64,000 bases of DNA from Vreelandella azerica (GCF_013112225.1 NZ_JABFHI010000001.1:777064-841063), one strand, 5' to 3'. Shown: positions 48,927 to 58,500, numbered from the stretch's first letter. The notes: a model not told the origin generated them from the sequence alone. Translations and numbers: made by a program.

Positions 48927-49012
48927 TGCTCCTTCCTCCCGTCTTAGCTGCATTGCTGTCTCGCGATGCAGCTGAGACAGCGCTCACAACACGTCAAGAA
49001 TTGATATACGTC

Positions 49013-50225
49013 TCAAGAATTGGAAAGTGTCAGGAGTTGGCCCGGTTGTAAAGCCTCCGGCCGATCAATAGCATTCCAGCGCATGATATCACGCAAACTT
49101 ATATTGTAGCGTTGGGCGATAGTGCTCAGGTTGTCACCCTGTACCACCGTGTGAGTTGGTGGTGTTGATGTGCTGGCCAGGGTTGCTTCATTGGCATTGC
49201 CTGCGTTCAGCAAAGCACTCAGTTCAGCGAGCATTTGCTGGTTGCTGTCCCCAGGCATCAGCAGGGTACGCGTATAGCGCGGGTTGAGGCTACCGTTTAG
49301 CAGGCCAGGGTTGAGTTCGCTGAGAGTATCAGCATCAACGCCTGCGCGCATCGCCAGTTCTTTAAGGCTAAGATCCTGATCCAGGTCAACCATGGCGAAG
49401 GCGGGGGCCGCGTCAATCTCTGGCAGTTTGACGTTATAAGCAGACGGGTCGGCAATAATCGTGGCAATCGCTAGCAGCTTGGGCACATAGTTCATCGTTT
49501 CGCTGGGCAATTGCAGATCCCAGTAGTCACCTGACCTGCCTTGGGCCTGGGCATTTCTGACCGCCTTGTTAACCGTACCAGCGCCCGCGTTGTAGGCGGC
49601 AAGAGAACGGATCAGATCACCGTCATACCACTGGTCTGCCTGCATTTCGATATAATCAAGAGCGGCTTCAGTGGAGGCGATCACATCAAGGCGTCCATCG
49701 TAATGGGTATTGCGGACTAGCCCGAGAGCGTCGCCAGTGCCCGGCATGAACTGCCATAGCCCAGCAGCCCCCGATGGCTTTTTGCCTGAGGGTTAAACGA
49801 GCTTTCAATAAAGGGAATTAGCGCGATTTCACCCGGTAAGTCGCGCTCTGACACCTGCTGGTTGATCCAGGCCAGCCAAGAGGAGGCGCGACGACTAATC
49901 TCCAAAACATTTTCCGGACTGGATTGATAATACTCTATCCAGGCGTCGACTCTTTTTGAGCCTCGTCGGAAAGGGGTTGTTCATGCCAGGCGAGCTGATT
50001 ACGCAGCTCGCTCCAGGCATCGCGGTTTTCAAGCACCAGCAAGTCCCAGAAATGTCGTTCAGTAGTGCCTGAAGGCGTCGCCATGGCACTGCTGTTGGTG
50101 GTAACTTGGCTAGTTTGTGCGCCAGTAGACGCTTGTGCAGCGGCAGCAAGCAGTACGCCGCTGATCATTGTGCTGCCAACGGTAAGCAGCAGCCGGTCTC
50201 TTAACAAATGATAGGTCATGGGCAT
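49013..50225 (-). CDS. mltD: Membrane-bound lytic transglycosylase D-like (two frameshifts)
   Basis: About 404 residues when repaired. N-terminal signal (about 10-33, LLLTVGSTMISGVLLAAAAQAS), then the SLT domain with the catalytic Glu in PFIESSFNPQA, AGLWQFMPGTGDALGL and SLAAYNAGAGTVNKAV, then two C-terminal LysM-type peptidoglycan-binding repeats, the second clear (THTVVQGDNLSTIAQRYNI) and the first degenerate. It cleaves glycan strands to 1,6-anhydro products. Breaks at two T5 runs, 49779-49783 (adds AKKPSGAAGLW) and 49953-49957 (adds AQKRVDAWIEYY). Next to gloB, the common mltD-gloB order. Shorter than E. coli MltD (452). Confidence 0.9.
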
Positions 50226-50295
50226 CTAAAGGTGGACTAATTAACGTTTTAAAGCGTGTGTAAATGGCAAACAAACAGCTGGCAAAACGAATCAG

Positions 50296-51063
50296 TTAAA
50301 AACGATCTTTCCACTCGCGTAAGGTTGTGAAAGTAGCAAGTGGATCCGTGTTGTCCCCTTTGTGGCCAGCAGCCTGACGAACGCTGTCTGATTCCAGGCG
50401 AAAATAGGGGTTGATTTTTAGCTCGCGTCCTATCGTGCTGGGTAACGTCGGGCGTTCCAGTTCACGGGCTTTGTAACATTCAGTAAGTGCCTGGGCAACG
50501 GCGGGGTTTTCCGGGTCGGCTTGGCTGGCAAATTTAAGATTAGCCAGTGTGTACTCGTGGCCTGCAAACACCAGGGTGTCTTCTGGTAGCTGAGCAAAAC
50601 GATTGAGAGCGTTGTGCATTTGCTCCGGGGTGCCTTCAAACAGGCGCCCGCAGCCTGCACAGAATAGCGTGTCGCCACAAAACAGCAATGGCGGTATGCC
50701 TGGCGCAAAAAAACTAATATGATCCAGCGTGTGGCCGGGGGTCGCGAAGACTTCAAATAGACGCCCCATGATACGCACTTCATCACCTTCCCCGACAGTG
50801 TCGGTTATCCCTTCAATACCAGGGTTGTCCGGCCCGATCACTCTTGGGGAATAAAGCTTGATCAGGGCTTCCAGACCACCGGTATGGTCAGGGTGGTGAT
50901 GAGTAATCAGAATGCTCTCTAGGGTTAACGATTCACGCTCCATGTAATCGATGACCGGACCGGCCTCGCCTGGGTCCACTACACAGACACCAGGGCTGGA
51001 ATCTTGTCTGAGCAACCAAATATAGTTATCGCTTAAGGCAGGAATGGGCGTCACGCTCAGCAT
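50296..51063 (-). CDS. gloB: Hydroxyacylglutathione hydrolase (glyoxalase II)
   Basis: A 255-residue metallo-beta-lactamase fold enzyme that hydrolyses S-lactoylglutathione to lactate and glutathione. Metal ligands are seen in THHHPDHTGG, ATPGHTLDHI, FCGDTLF and FAGHEYTL; the C-terminal HAGH_C region ends in LREWKDRF, normal for the family. AGGATTACC precedes the ATG. Divergent from the methyltransferase gene by 63 bases, the conserved gloB-yafS-rnhA-dnaQ arrangement. Confidence 0.95.
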   Translation of the reverse strand: MLSVTPIPALSDNYIWLLRQDSSPGVCVVDPGEAGPVIDYMERESLTLESILITHHHPDHTGGLEALIKLYSPRVIGPDNPGIEGITDTVGEGDEVRIMGRLFEVFATPGHTLDHISFFAPGIPPLLFCGDTLFCAGCGRLFEGTPEQMHNALNRFAQLPEDTLVFAGHEYTLANLKFASQADPENPAVAQALTECYKARELERPTLPSTIGRELKINPYFRLESDSVRQAAGHKGDNTDPLATFTTLREWKDRF

Positions 51064-51126
51064 GGAGGTAATCCTTTAAATGTTAAAGGCGTCAAAAAGG
51101 CGTTACTTTGGAGGCAAGAGCGTTTT

Positions 51127-52026
51127 ATGTCAAATTCAGACGCGGCGCGCACGCTTGACCAGCAGCTGGAGAAATCCCAGCAATTCTGGATGTCTGCACG
51201 AGGCGCCGCCTTGCTCGATGCTCAGCGCGCCTGTCTCGGGCCGGTGATTGATTCTCGCTATAAAGGCCATGCGCTTGAAATAGTCATGGGACCCTCCATG
51301 CTTCAAGCGTCTCCCCTGGCGCATGTCATGCAGTGGGCGCCCAGCCGCGAGGCTGCTCAGCAGCAGGAAACCCTGATTTGCCCCCTCGATGACCTGGCAT
51401 TGCCGGATGGATGCCTGGATATTACCCTTGTCCACCATTGGATGGAGCACACCGCCAACGCCCATCACCTGCTCCAGGAAGCGGCTCGCGTTACCTCAGA
51501 CCATGGGATTTTGCTGATTTTTGGCTTCAACCCTTTCAGCCCGAGTAATCTGTCCCGACGCGCCTTGCCCAGGCGGCACGAATTTCCGAATAAGGGCCAG
51601 CAACGCGCTGATTGGCGTTCGCCACGTTATCTGCGTGACTGGCTGGCATTTGTTGATTTTGATATCGAACGGGTAGACTACTGCGGTTTTAGAATGCCAT
51701 TGGCGCCTTCTAAAAATGCGACCTGTAATGGCTCACTGGAGACCTTGGGGCGGCGGCATAACTTACCCCTTGGGGATAGCTATATGATCCGAGCCATACG
51801 GCGCCAACAGCCTGCGAGCACCAAACGGGTAAAGTTTGGCATGCAGATGGCGGCGTCCGGGCGCTCTGTTCAGGCGTTTTCTCGCCAACACTGCTCCGGA
51901 ATGCCTTTGGTCACTGCGTCCTCAACTACCAGATCTCCAGACCAAGTGCGATTGGCCAAAACAGAGTTGAAAATCACATCGGTCAGTAAAAGCACTTCTG
52001 ATACATTCAAGGAACCCAAGCGTTGA
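51127..52026 (+). CDS. SAM-dependent methyltransferase-like protein (YafS position)
   Basis: A 299-residue protein with a Methyltransf_11-like core: [19 protein letters not shown] and [27 protein letters not shown] are the post-motif I strands. Motif I, usually GxGxG, is LEIVMGPSM here, so SAM binding is not assured. The last 70 residues are basic and low in pattern. It sits between gloB and rnhA, where E. coli has yafS. The stop overlaps the rnhA start (TTGA), so the genes are translationally coupled. Substrate unknown. Confidence 0.75.
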   Translation: MSNSDAARTLDQQLEKSQQFWMSARGAALLDAQRACLGPVIDSRYKGHALEIVMGPSMLQASPLAHVMQWAPSREAAQQQETLICPLDDLALPDGCLDITLVHHWMEHTANAHHLLQEAARVTSDHGILLIFGFNPFSPSNLSRRALPRRHEFPNKGQQRADWRSPRYLRDWLAFVDFDIERVDYCGFRMPLAPSKNATCNGSLETLGRRHNLPLGDSYMIRAIRRQQPASTKRVKFGMQMAASGRSVQAFSRQHCSGMPLVTASSTTRSPDQVRLAKTELKITSVSKSTSDTFKEPKR

Positions 52027-52493
52027 GTGATGAAGAAACACAGCCGCTTCCCAAGGTCACTGTCTACACCGATGGTGCCTGCCGGGGTAACCCAGGCCCT
52101 GGAGGATGGGGCGTGGTACTCCAAAGTGGTGAGCATGAAAAAACCTTGTATGGCTATGAAGCGGATACCACCAATAACCGGATGGAATTGATGGCGGCTA
52201 TCATGGCGCTGCGTACCCTGAACCAGCCTTGTGAAGTCGCGTTATGGACGGATTCTCAATATGTCCGTCAGGGGATCACCCAATGGATTCATAACTGGCT
52301 GAAGCGAGACTGGAAAACAGCTGCTCGCCAGCCGGTCAAGAACGCTTCGCTGTGGCAAACTCTGCATGCAGAAACCCAGCGCCATAAGATTGAATGGCAT
52401 TGGGTCAAGGGGCATAGCGGACACCTCGGTAACGAGAAAGCGGATCAGCTTGCCAATATCGCCATCGATGAGCATATTCAGCAAAAAGCCTGA
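52023..52493 (+). CDS. rnhA: Ribonuclease HI
   Basis: A 156-residue RNase H1 that degrades the RNA strand of RNA-DNA hybrids. The four catalytic acids are readable in [16 protein letters not shown] (Asp), NNRMELMA (Glu), LWTDSQYV (Asp) and [10 protein letters not shown] (Asp); [12 protein letters not shown] carries the flexible His. The start appears to be the TTG at 52023 with CAAGGAACC upstream, since no ATG gives the conserved N terminus. Followed 46 bases later by dnaQ on the same strand, a conserved but usually divergent neighbour. Confidence 0.94.
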   Translation: MSDEETQPLPKVTVYTDGACRGNPGPGGWGVVLQSGEHEKTLYGYEADTTNNRMELMAAIMALRTLNQPCEVALWTDSQYVRQGITQWIHNWLKRDWKTAARQPVKNASLWQTLHAETQRHKIEWHWVKGHSGHLGNEKADQLANIAIDEHIQQKA

Positions 52494-52539
52494 TTTTTTA
52501 TCAAGATAACGAGCTTATTACGTCTGTTCGGAGAGCATC

Positions 52540-53262
52540 ATGCGCCAGATAATCCTGGATACAGAAACCACTGGCATAGATCCCAAAGAAGGCCACCGCT
52601 TGGTTGAAATTGGCGCGGTAGAAATGATTAACCGCCGCCTGACCGGTAATACTTATCATCAATACATTAACCCGGAGCGCCATATTGATGCCGAAGTTGT
52701 GGCTGTTCACGGGATTGATGATGAAAAAGTGGCTAATGAGCCGGTCTTTGCTGACGTGGCCGATGAGTTCTGGGCCTTTATTGCAGGCGCTGAACTGATC
52801 ATTCACAACGCTGCCTTTGATGTGGGCTTTATCGACCACGAACTGGCGATGCTCAACAAAAAGCGCCGCGAGCCAGTACTAGGCCCTGTTGCTGAACATT
52901 GCCGCATTCTGGACACCTTGGGTCTGGCCCGTCAGAAGCATCCTGGTCAGCGTAATAACCTCGATGCGCTATGCAAGCGCTATGAAATTGATAACGGTCA
53001 TCGTGTTCTTCACGGCGCCTTGCTGGATGCCGAAATTCTGGCCGACGTCTATCTGGCGATGACTGGCGGTCAGACCGCTCTGACACTGGAAACCGGCAAC
53101 CAGTCTGCTGATAACCAGCAGGAAGGCAGCGAGCAGGGGCTGACCGTTCAGCGTCTGACGCTTTCACCTGGCCAGCTGAAGGTCATTGTGCCTGATGCGG
53201 CTGAGCAGGCGGCCCATGAAGCGAAATGCCAGGCCCATAAATTGAGCTGGCAGCAGGGGTAA
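52540..53262 (+). CDS. dnaQ: DNA polymerase III epsilon subunit, proofreading exonuclease
   Basis: A 240-residue DEDDh 3'-5' exonuclease. ExoI is LDTETTGIDP, ExoII HNAAFDVGF, ExoIII HGALLDAEILADVY with the catalytic His. The C-terminal tail that binds the alpha subunit is present. It proofreads replication errors as part of the polymerase III core. Start at the ATG 52540 with GGAGAG upstream. It precedes nudC with a four-base gap. Confidence 0.95.
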   Translation: MRQIILDTETTGIDPKEGHRLVEIGAVEMINRRLTGNTYHQYINPERHIDAEVVAVHGIDDEKVANEPVFADVADEFWAFIAGAELIIHNAAFDVGFIDHELAMLNKKRREPVLGPVAEHCRILDTLGLARQKHPGQRNNLDALCKRYEIDNGHRVLHGALLDAEILADVYLAMTGGQTALTLETGNQSADNQQEGSEQGLTVQRLTLSPGQLKVIVPDAAEQAAHEAKCQAHKLSWQQG

Positions 53263-53265
53263 GCA

Positions 53266-54045
53266 ATGCTTAGACGTGAGATTCCAGTGGGGCATACGCA
53301 GGGGCGAGTGATGGCGCTTTCCAAAAGCAAGCTTTTGCCATCGCCCGTGCAGGTAGAGGGGGAAATGACGCCACTTCATCCCTGGCAGCCATGGACTGAG
53401 TGCATGCAACCCCTGTGCTACTGGGATGATGAGCCGGTGGCACTCCAGCTTGCAGAACAGCCTGGTGACGCCTGGATTGATGGCCGTCAATGGATGGCGA
53501 TGTTGCCAAGCCATTGGTTCAGCCTGCTTTCGACGGCGCTACAGGTGGGTGCCTGGCTGGAAAATCATCGCTTCTGTGGCCGCTGCGGCGCTGCTGCCAC
53601 CAAGCTGGAAGCTGAATTTGCCATGCATTGCCATGCCTGCGGCCATCGTAACTATCCGCGCATTTCACCTTGTATCATCACATTGGTAAGTAGCGGCGAA
53701 GCGATGTTGCTGGCGCGGAGCCCACGCTTCCCACCGGGTCGCTATTCCACTCTGGCCGGTTTTATTGAGCCGGGAGAGTCTGCCGATGAAGCCGTACATC
53801 GAGAGGTGTTTGAAGAAGTCGGCGTGCATATTGAGCAGGTTCGCTACTACCAGAGCCAGGCATGGCCCTTTCCTCATTCACTGATGCTGGGTTTTTTTGC
53901 TGAAGCCAGATCTCGGCGTATTCATATTGACGGGGTTGAAATTGCTGACGCGGCCTGGTTTTCACCGCGTCAGCTACCTTCATTGCCGCCGCCTTATTCT
54001 ATTTCCCGCGCCCTGATCGAAGCGCATCTGGCGAAATGGCGCTAA
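53266..54045 (+). CDS. nudC: NADH pyrophosphatase NudC
   Basis: A 259-residue Nudix hydrolase that cleaves NADH and removes NAD caps from RNA. Zinc ligands CGRCG and CHACG lie near residues 105-125, the Nudix box is GFIEPGESADEAVHREVFEE (split: GFIEPGES and REVFEEVG), and the NudC signature SQPWPFPxS appears as SQAWPFPHS, with Ala for Pro. AGGGGTAAGC precedes the ATG, three bases after the dnaQ stop, so they are probably co-transcribed. Confidence 0.92.
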   Translation: MLRREIPVGHTQGRVMALSKSKLLPSPVQVEGEMTPLHPWQPWTECMQPLCYWDDEPVALQLAEQPGDAWIDGRQWMAMLPSHWFSLLSTALQVGAWLENHRFCGRCGAAATKLEAEFAMHCHACGHRNYPRISPCIITLVSSGEAMLLARSPRFPPGRYSTLAGFIEPGESADEAVHREVFEEVGVHIEQVRYYQSQAWPFPHSLMLGFFAEARSRRIHIDGVEIADAAWFSPRQLPSLPPPYSISRALIEAHLAKWR

Positions 54046-54075
54046 TGGTAGGTCTGATCAATATCAGGTGGCGTT

Positions 54076-54387
54076 TTACTTTTGCGGAAACAGGCTGGTC
54101 AGCTTGGTGGCCAGCATGACATTGCCTGTGGCTTTGAGCTTGCCGGTCATAAACGCAGTCATTCCGTTGATCTCACCGTTCATAATGCCCTTGAGCGTGC
54201 CTGATTCCATGCTCAGGCTAATGGAAGGGTCATCATGTTCGCCTTCGTTGATATCGAGTGTGCCTGCATGGATATTCAGGTAATAATCACCGGCATCGGA
54301 AAAATGGAACTGGAAAACTTCACTCATATCCTGGGCAGCGTCGGGGTTGAAGCGGGCCTGTAGCTTTTCGAGTGTGGAAGATGACAT
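54076..54387 (-). CDS. SCP2 sterol-binding domain protein
   Basis: A 103-residue protein consisting of a single SCP2-like fold (ubiquinone/sterol carrier type): FHFSDAGDYYLNIHAG, DDPSISLSMESGTLKGIMNG and AFMTGKLKATGNVMLATKLTSLF. Single-domain members bind hydrophobic ligands such as lipids or quinones; UbiJ and UbiT have related folds. The ATG at 54387 has AAGGA nine bases upstream, better than the ATG at 54414. It converges on nudC and stands alone. Confidence 0.85.
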   Translation of the reverse strand: MSSSTLEKLQARFNPDAAQDMSEVFQFHFSDAGDYYLNIHAGTLDINEGEHDDPSISLSMESGTLKGIMNGEINGMTAFMTGKLKATGNVMLATKLTSLFPQK

Positions 54388-54508
54388 CTGAACGTTTCCT
54401 TGCAAATCAATCAATGGGCGTCATAAACACAGCGTATTTTAGAGGCAAGATTATTTTAAACATCTGTTTACATCAAGTGATAAACAACCTAATCGGCAGG
54501 AGAGCATA

Positions 54509-55551
54509 GTGACAGAGTGGATTGTGGAACAGGGTACCTTTTATTGCAGACCCTTATTGTGGTCGGGCTGGTCGGCATCGCCGTCATTCTGGTAAAGCGT
54601 GCCAAAGAGCCGGGTGATCAGGCGTTGACGCTGAAAATCACTGAACTCAATGACCAGCGCCGCTATCGTCGTCGCCGCCTGGAACTGGCGGCAGCGGCGC
54701 CTTCAGCGCGCAAGAAGATGATCAAGGCGTTCAAACGCGATGATAAATCCGAGAAAAAAGGCGCCACTGACAACAGCCCGAGTGATGCGCCGCAGCGTGT
54801 CTGGCTGCTGGACTTTCATGGCGATATCAAGGCATCCGCCACTGAGCATTTCAGCGAGGAGATCTCGGCGTTAATCGACGTGGCTGACCCGCAGGACGAA
54901 GTGGTGATTCGCCTGGAGTCCGCCGGCGGGCTGGTGCATGCCTATGGCCTGGCGGCTGCACAGCTTGACCGTTTGCGTGAAGCTGGCCTCAAGACGACGG
55001 TGTGCATCGATAAAGTTGCCGCCAGCGGTGGTTATCTGATGGCCTGCACGGCTGAACACGTCAAGGCGGCACCCTTTGCAGTGATTGGCTCGATTGGCGT
55101 TGTGGCGCAGATACCCAATATTCATCGTCTGCTGAAACGCCATGATATCGACGTTGAGCTGCTGACCGCCGGTAAATATAAACGTACGCTGACCATGCTG
55201 GGAGAGAATACCCAGGAAGGGCGCGAAAAGTTTATTGATGACTTGGAAAATACCCATCGGCTGTTCAAGGATTATGTCAGCGAGAGGCGCTCGGCAATGG
55301 ATATTGACACCCTGGCGACCGGTGAAATCTGGTACGGCAATGAAGCCATGCAGAAACAGCTGGTGGATAGCGTACAGACCAGCGAAGCGTATCTGACTGA
55401 GCGCATGGCATCCTCGCGGGTGCTCCAGATCAAGCTTCAAGCACCCCAAACAATGAGCCGCAAGCTCGGCCTGGCAGTGGAAGCAGGCGTTGAGCGTGCA
55501 GTGCTAAAAACTGTTGAAACGTTAGAAGCCTCTCGCTGGCACAAGCGTTAA
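54509..55551 (+). CDS. sohB: S49 family peptidase SohB (frameshifted near start)
   Basis: About 347 residues when repaired, matching SohB (349 in E. coli), an inner-membrane serine peptidase related to signal peptide peptidase SppA. N-terminal membrane segment LIVVGLVGIAVILV, the SohB N-terminal region (about 40-95), then the S49 core with Ser in KVAASGGYLMAC and Lys in AGKYKRTLTMLG. The true start is the GTG at 54509 (AGGAG upstream; MTEWIVEQGTF); the frame shifts at a T4 run (54539-54542) that needs a fifth T to give FLLQTLIVVG. Terminator at 55576. Confidence 0.92.
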
Positions 55552-55575
55552 CTTCTGGCCTGAAACACAGCCTAT

Positions 55576-55614
55576 AAAAATCCCGCCGCTGATCATCAGC
55601 GCGGCGGGATTTTT
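55576..55614 (+). terminator. Terminator after sohB, bidirectional with the ArsR gene
   Basis: A 14-bp stem AAAAATCCCGCCGC / GCGGCGGGATTTTT with a two-base bulge and an inner TGAT/ATCA pair. T-rich on both sides, so it can serve sohB and the converging ArsR-type gene. Confidence 0.92.
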
Positions 55615-55617
55615 GCA

Positions 55618-55938
55618 TTAGCGGCCGAAATAGCTTGCCAGAGTGCTGATAATTGCTTTGGCACTGTCGCTGTTCAGCGAGTAATAGATGGTTTGCGATT
55701 CACGCCGGGTCTGAACCAGGCTTTCACGGCGCAAAATAGCCAGATGCTGTGACAGGGCGGATTGGCTCAGGGCCAGGTGATGGTTGATTTGCGTCACGGA
55801 AAGTTCCTGATCAGCCAGCAGACAAATGATTTGTAGTCGCTTTTCGTTGGCCATTGCCTTGAGTAGAGAGGCAGCCAGATCAATCGCATGGCCCTTGTCT
55901 TGTAACAAATCGGTCGCAGCGCTAACGGAAGGGGGCAT
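55618..55938 (-). CDS. ArsR/SmtB-type transcriptional regulator
   Basis: A 106-residue winged-helix repressor. LLKAMANEKRLQIICLLADQELSVTQINHHL (in parts: AMANEKRLQIICLLAD, ELSVTQINHHL) and SQSALSQHLAILRRESLVQTRRESQTIYYSL are the DNA-binding helices and wing. The alpha-3 metal motif ELCVCDL is absent, so it is not a classical metal sensor. It resembles the BigR/YgaV persulfide group, whose first Cys is present (IIC), but the second C-terminal Cys is missing (SYFGR). The ATG at 55938 has AGGAG; the upstream ATG at 55971 does not. Divergent from prpE. Confidence 0.88.
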   Translation of the reverse strand: MPPSVSAATDLLQDKGHAIDLAASLLKAMANEKRLQIICLLADQELSVTQINHHLALSQSALSQHLAILRRESLVQTRRESQTIYYSLNSDSAKAIISTLASYFGR

Positions 55939-56425
55939 TTCAAACTCCTGGTCGACGCAAGATGCGTACATGGCAATCGCTTACTTTTAGTTGGGTGTCA
56001 CCTAACCAGAAGACGGCCGATGGCAGTCAACGGAAAGTGTGAACAAGAACAAGGTTTCTGTCCTGATCGTGTCATGTAATTCGCATGCAAAACTGGTTAT
56101 CATTAAATTTTATTAATTTAACGGTCATTTTCCAAGTGTTTGTTTAGCTTTCTATCAATAAAATACTTTTCGACGCTGACGAAAGGCGGGAGAAGGGCAA
56201 ATCGTGGCATCACAGTGGGCAGCGACATGGCGCTAAAAATGGCGGTAAAGGAAGTTTGGCCTAACCCATTAGGCTATAAAAAGGTGTCTTTTGTTGACAA
56301 TTAGGTGTTTAAATCTACATCTTTAGTCGCTTTTTAGCCAATAGTATGACGGTTATTTGTCTATTTCCTTTATACAGTGTCGACAATCATCCGATTCTTT
56401 AACCCAGATCGTGGACACCGCCGCT
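55939..56425. other. Intergenic region between the ArsR gene and prpE
   Basis: About 490 bases without a gene, noticeably AT-rich around 56090-56170 and 56270-56360. TTGACA at 56294-56299 could be a -35 box with TACATC at 56316-56321 as a weak -10 (16-base spacer). The remaining bases show no RNA gene or strong repeat to me. An activator-dependent promoter (for example sigma-54 or a PrpR-type site) was looked for and not seen with confidence. Confidence 0.4.
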
Positions 56426-58336
56426 ATGAGTCGATATCAACAAGAGTTCCAACACGCCATCCAGCAGCCTGAAGAGTTCTGGTCAGAACAGGCCAAGCGC
56501 ATTCCGTGGTTCAAGCAGCCGACCCAGATCCTCAGCTATGACGATCAACAGCATGCGCGCTGGTTTAGCGATGGCGAGATGAATATCTGTCATGCGGCAG
56601 TTGACCACCACGTAGAAAACGGTCGCGGTGAGCAGGCAGCGATTTACTGGGATTCACCGGTCACTGAAAGCAAGGCCACGATCACTTACGCTGAGCTGCG
56701 TGATCGGATCGCCTATTTTGCCGGTGGTCTGCAAAAGCTTGGAGTGGAAAAAGGCGACCGCGTTGTCATCTACATGCCGATGATTCCAGAAGCTCTGGTA
56801 GCCATGTTGGCCTGTGCGCGTCTGGGGGCTATCCACTCTGTAGTGTTTGGCGGTTTCGCTCCCCATGAACTGGCGGTGCGCATCGAGGACGCCCAACCCA
56901 AGGTGGTGATTGCAGCTTCCTGCGGGGTGGAAGTGAGCAAGGTGTTGCCCTACAAGCCGATTATTGATCAGGCCATTGAACTCAGCGCCCACAAACCCGA
57001 TGCCTGTGTGATCTACCAGCGTGAACAGCACCGTGCTGAGCTGACAGAGCGCGATCATGACTGGGCTGCCTTGGTCACAGATGCGCCCTTTGCTGATTGC
57101 GTGGCGGTCAAGGGTACTGACCCTCTCTATGTACTCTATACCTCGGGTACAACGGGTAAGCCCAAGGGCGTGGTGCGTGATACCGCAGGCTATGCTGTAG
57201 CACTGGCTTACTCCATGGAAGTTATTTATGACGTAGAACCGGGCGAGGTATTTTTCTCTGCCTCAGACGTCGGTTGGGTGGTAGGCCACTCCTATATTGT
57301 TTATGCCCCTCTGCTGAGAGGTTGCACCACCATTGTGTATGAAGGCAAACCGGTCAAAACGCCGGATGCTGGCGCTTTCTGGCGGTTGATCGAAGAGTAC
57401 AAGATCAAAAGCTTCTTTACTGCGCCGACGGCCTTCCGGGCCATCAAGAAAGAGGACCCGGATGCCAAACTGCTTGAACAATACGATATCAGCAGCCTGA
57501 AACATCTGTACTTGGCCGGTGAGCGCCTTGACCCGCCGACCTTCCATTGGCTGGATGACTTGCTTGACGTGCCGGTTATTGATCACTGGTGGCAAACTGA
57601 AACCGGCTGGGCAATTGCCGCCAACCTGCCAGGTATTGAACCCATGCCCACCAAGGCAGGATCTGCCACCGTTCCTGTGCCCGGTTTCAACGTTCAGATT
57701 CTTGATCGTGATGGTGAGCAGGCAGGTGCCATGGAGCAGGGCAGTGTGGTGATCAAACAGCCCATGCCACCGGGATGCCTGACCGGCGTCTGGGGCGATC
57801 CGCAACGCTTTCATAGCGCCTATATGGCGGCGTTTCCAGGCTATTACCTGACTGGTGACGGCGGCTATTACGATGAAGACGGTTACCTGTTCATCATGGG
57901 GCGCACCGATGATGTGATCAACGTGGCTGGCCATCGTCTGTCTACCGGTGAGATGGAGGAGGTGGTGGGTGCCCATCCGGCGGTGGCGGAGTGTGCCGTT
58001 ATCGGCATTCATGACGAATTGAAAGGCCAGTTGCCGGTTGGCCTGGTGATTCCCAAGGATGGCTTTGACGGCGATGAAGCCACCCTGGAAGCCGAGTTGA
58101 TTGCGCGGGTAAGAGACCAGATAGGGCCAATCGCGTGTTTCAAACAGGTACTGGTGGTTAATCGCTTGCCGAAAACCCGTTCAGGCAAGATATTGCGTAA
58201 GCTGTTGCGCAGTATTGCGGATGGTAAGGAATTTGGCGTTCCGTCAACGATTGATGACCCGACCAGCCTTGAAGATGTTCATCTGGCGATGAAAGATCGT
58301 GACGTAGGGGCAGCTGAAAAAGCGACTCAGGTCTAA
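56426..58336 (+). CDS. prpE: Propionyl-CoA synthetase (acyl-CoA synthetase family)
   Basis: About 636 residues. AMP-forming acyl-CoA synthetase: A3 loop YTSGTTGKPKGVVRD, A5 WWQTETGW, A7 YLTGDGGYYDEDG, A8 hinge GRTDDVINVAGHRLSTGEMEE, and the A10 Lys in LPKTRSGKILRK (target of Pat-type acetylation). The N-terminal motif (FWSEQAKRIPWFKQP, ARWFSDGEMNICHAAVDHHV) and FFSASDVGWVVGHSYIVY are nearer to PrpE/ACSS3 than to Acs, so propionate (or a mix of short acyl groups) is the likely substrate. The ATG at 56426 fits the family N terminus; there is an open frame from 56357. Terminator at 58370. Confidence 0.88.
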   Translation: MSRYQQEFQHAIQQPEEFWSEQAKRIPWFKQPTQILSYDDQQHARWFSDGEMNICHAAVDHHVENGRGEQAAIYWDSPVTESKATITYAELRDRIAYFAGGLQKLGVEKGDRVVIYMPMIPEALVAMLACARLGAIHSVVFGGFAPHELAVRIEDAQPKVVIAASCGVEVSKVLPYKPIIDQAIELSAHKPDACVIYQREQHRAELTERDHDWAALVTDAPFADCVAVKGTDPLYVLYTSGTTGKPKGVVRDTAGYAVALAYSMEVIYDVEPGEVFFSASDVGWVVGHSYIVYAPLLRGCTTIVYEGKPVKTPDAGAFWRLIEEYKIKSFFTAPTAFRAIKKEDPDAKLLEQYDISSLKHLYLAGERLDPPTFHWLDDLLDVPVIDHWWQTETGWAIAANLPGIEPMPTKAGSATVPVPGFNVQILDRDGEQAGAMEQGSVVIKQPMPPGCLTGVWGDPQRFHSAYMAAFPGYYLTGDGGYYDEDGYLFIMGRTDDVINVAGHRLSTGEMEEVVGAHPAVAECAVIGIHDELKGQLPVGLVIPKDGFDGDEATLEAELIARVRDQIGPIACFKQVLVVNRLPKTRSGKILRKLLRSIADGKEFGVPSTIDDPTSLEDVHLAMKDRDVGAAEKATQV

Positions 58337-58369
58337 CCCGACAGGCTTATCTTGCCGCTATGCCTAATC

Positions 58370-58402
58370 AAAACCGCCGAACCTGTTCGGCGGTTTTGTT
58401 TT
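58370..58402 (+). terminator. Rho-independent terminator after prpE
   Basis: A perfect 12-bp stem AAAACCGCCGAA / TTCGGCGGTTTT with loop CCTG, followed by GTTTTG, 33 bases after the prpE stop. Confidence 0.92.
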
Positions 58403-58460
58403 GGGATGGCATCCGTTGAGCAGATGCGTATAATGCCCACCGCCAGCCCCGCTGTGGGGT

Positions 58461-58500
58461 AGAGGGTTCCCTAACCCCTCGATTCATCAACCAAAAAGGA
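58461..58500 (+). promoter_or_regulatory. Possible preQ1-type leader before yhhQ
   Basis: A hairpin GAGGGTT/AACCCCTC (58462-58480) carries a TTCCC loop and is followed by CCAAAAAGGA, which contains the yhhQ ribosome site. In preQ1-I riboswitches an AGAGG-TTC stem-loop is followed by an A-rich tail that pairs with the loop. Here GGA could pair with TCC and hide the ribosome site. The linker between hairpin and tail is about 10 bases longer than usual, so this is only a candidate. Confidence 0.35.

Noticed and set aside
57263..58012. Minus-strand 249-residue frame inside prpE
   Set aside because: Antisense to a conserved acyl-CoA synthetase; no independent evidence.
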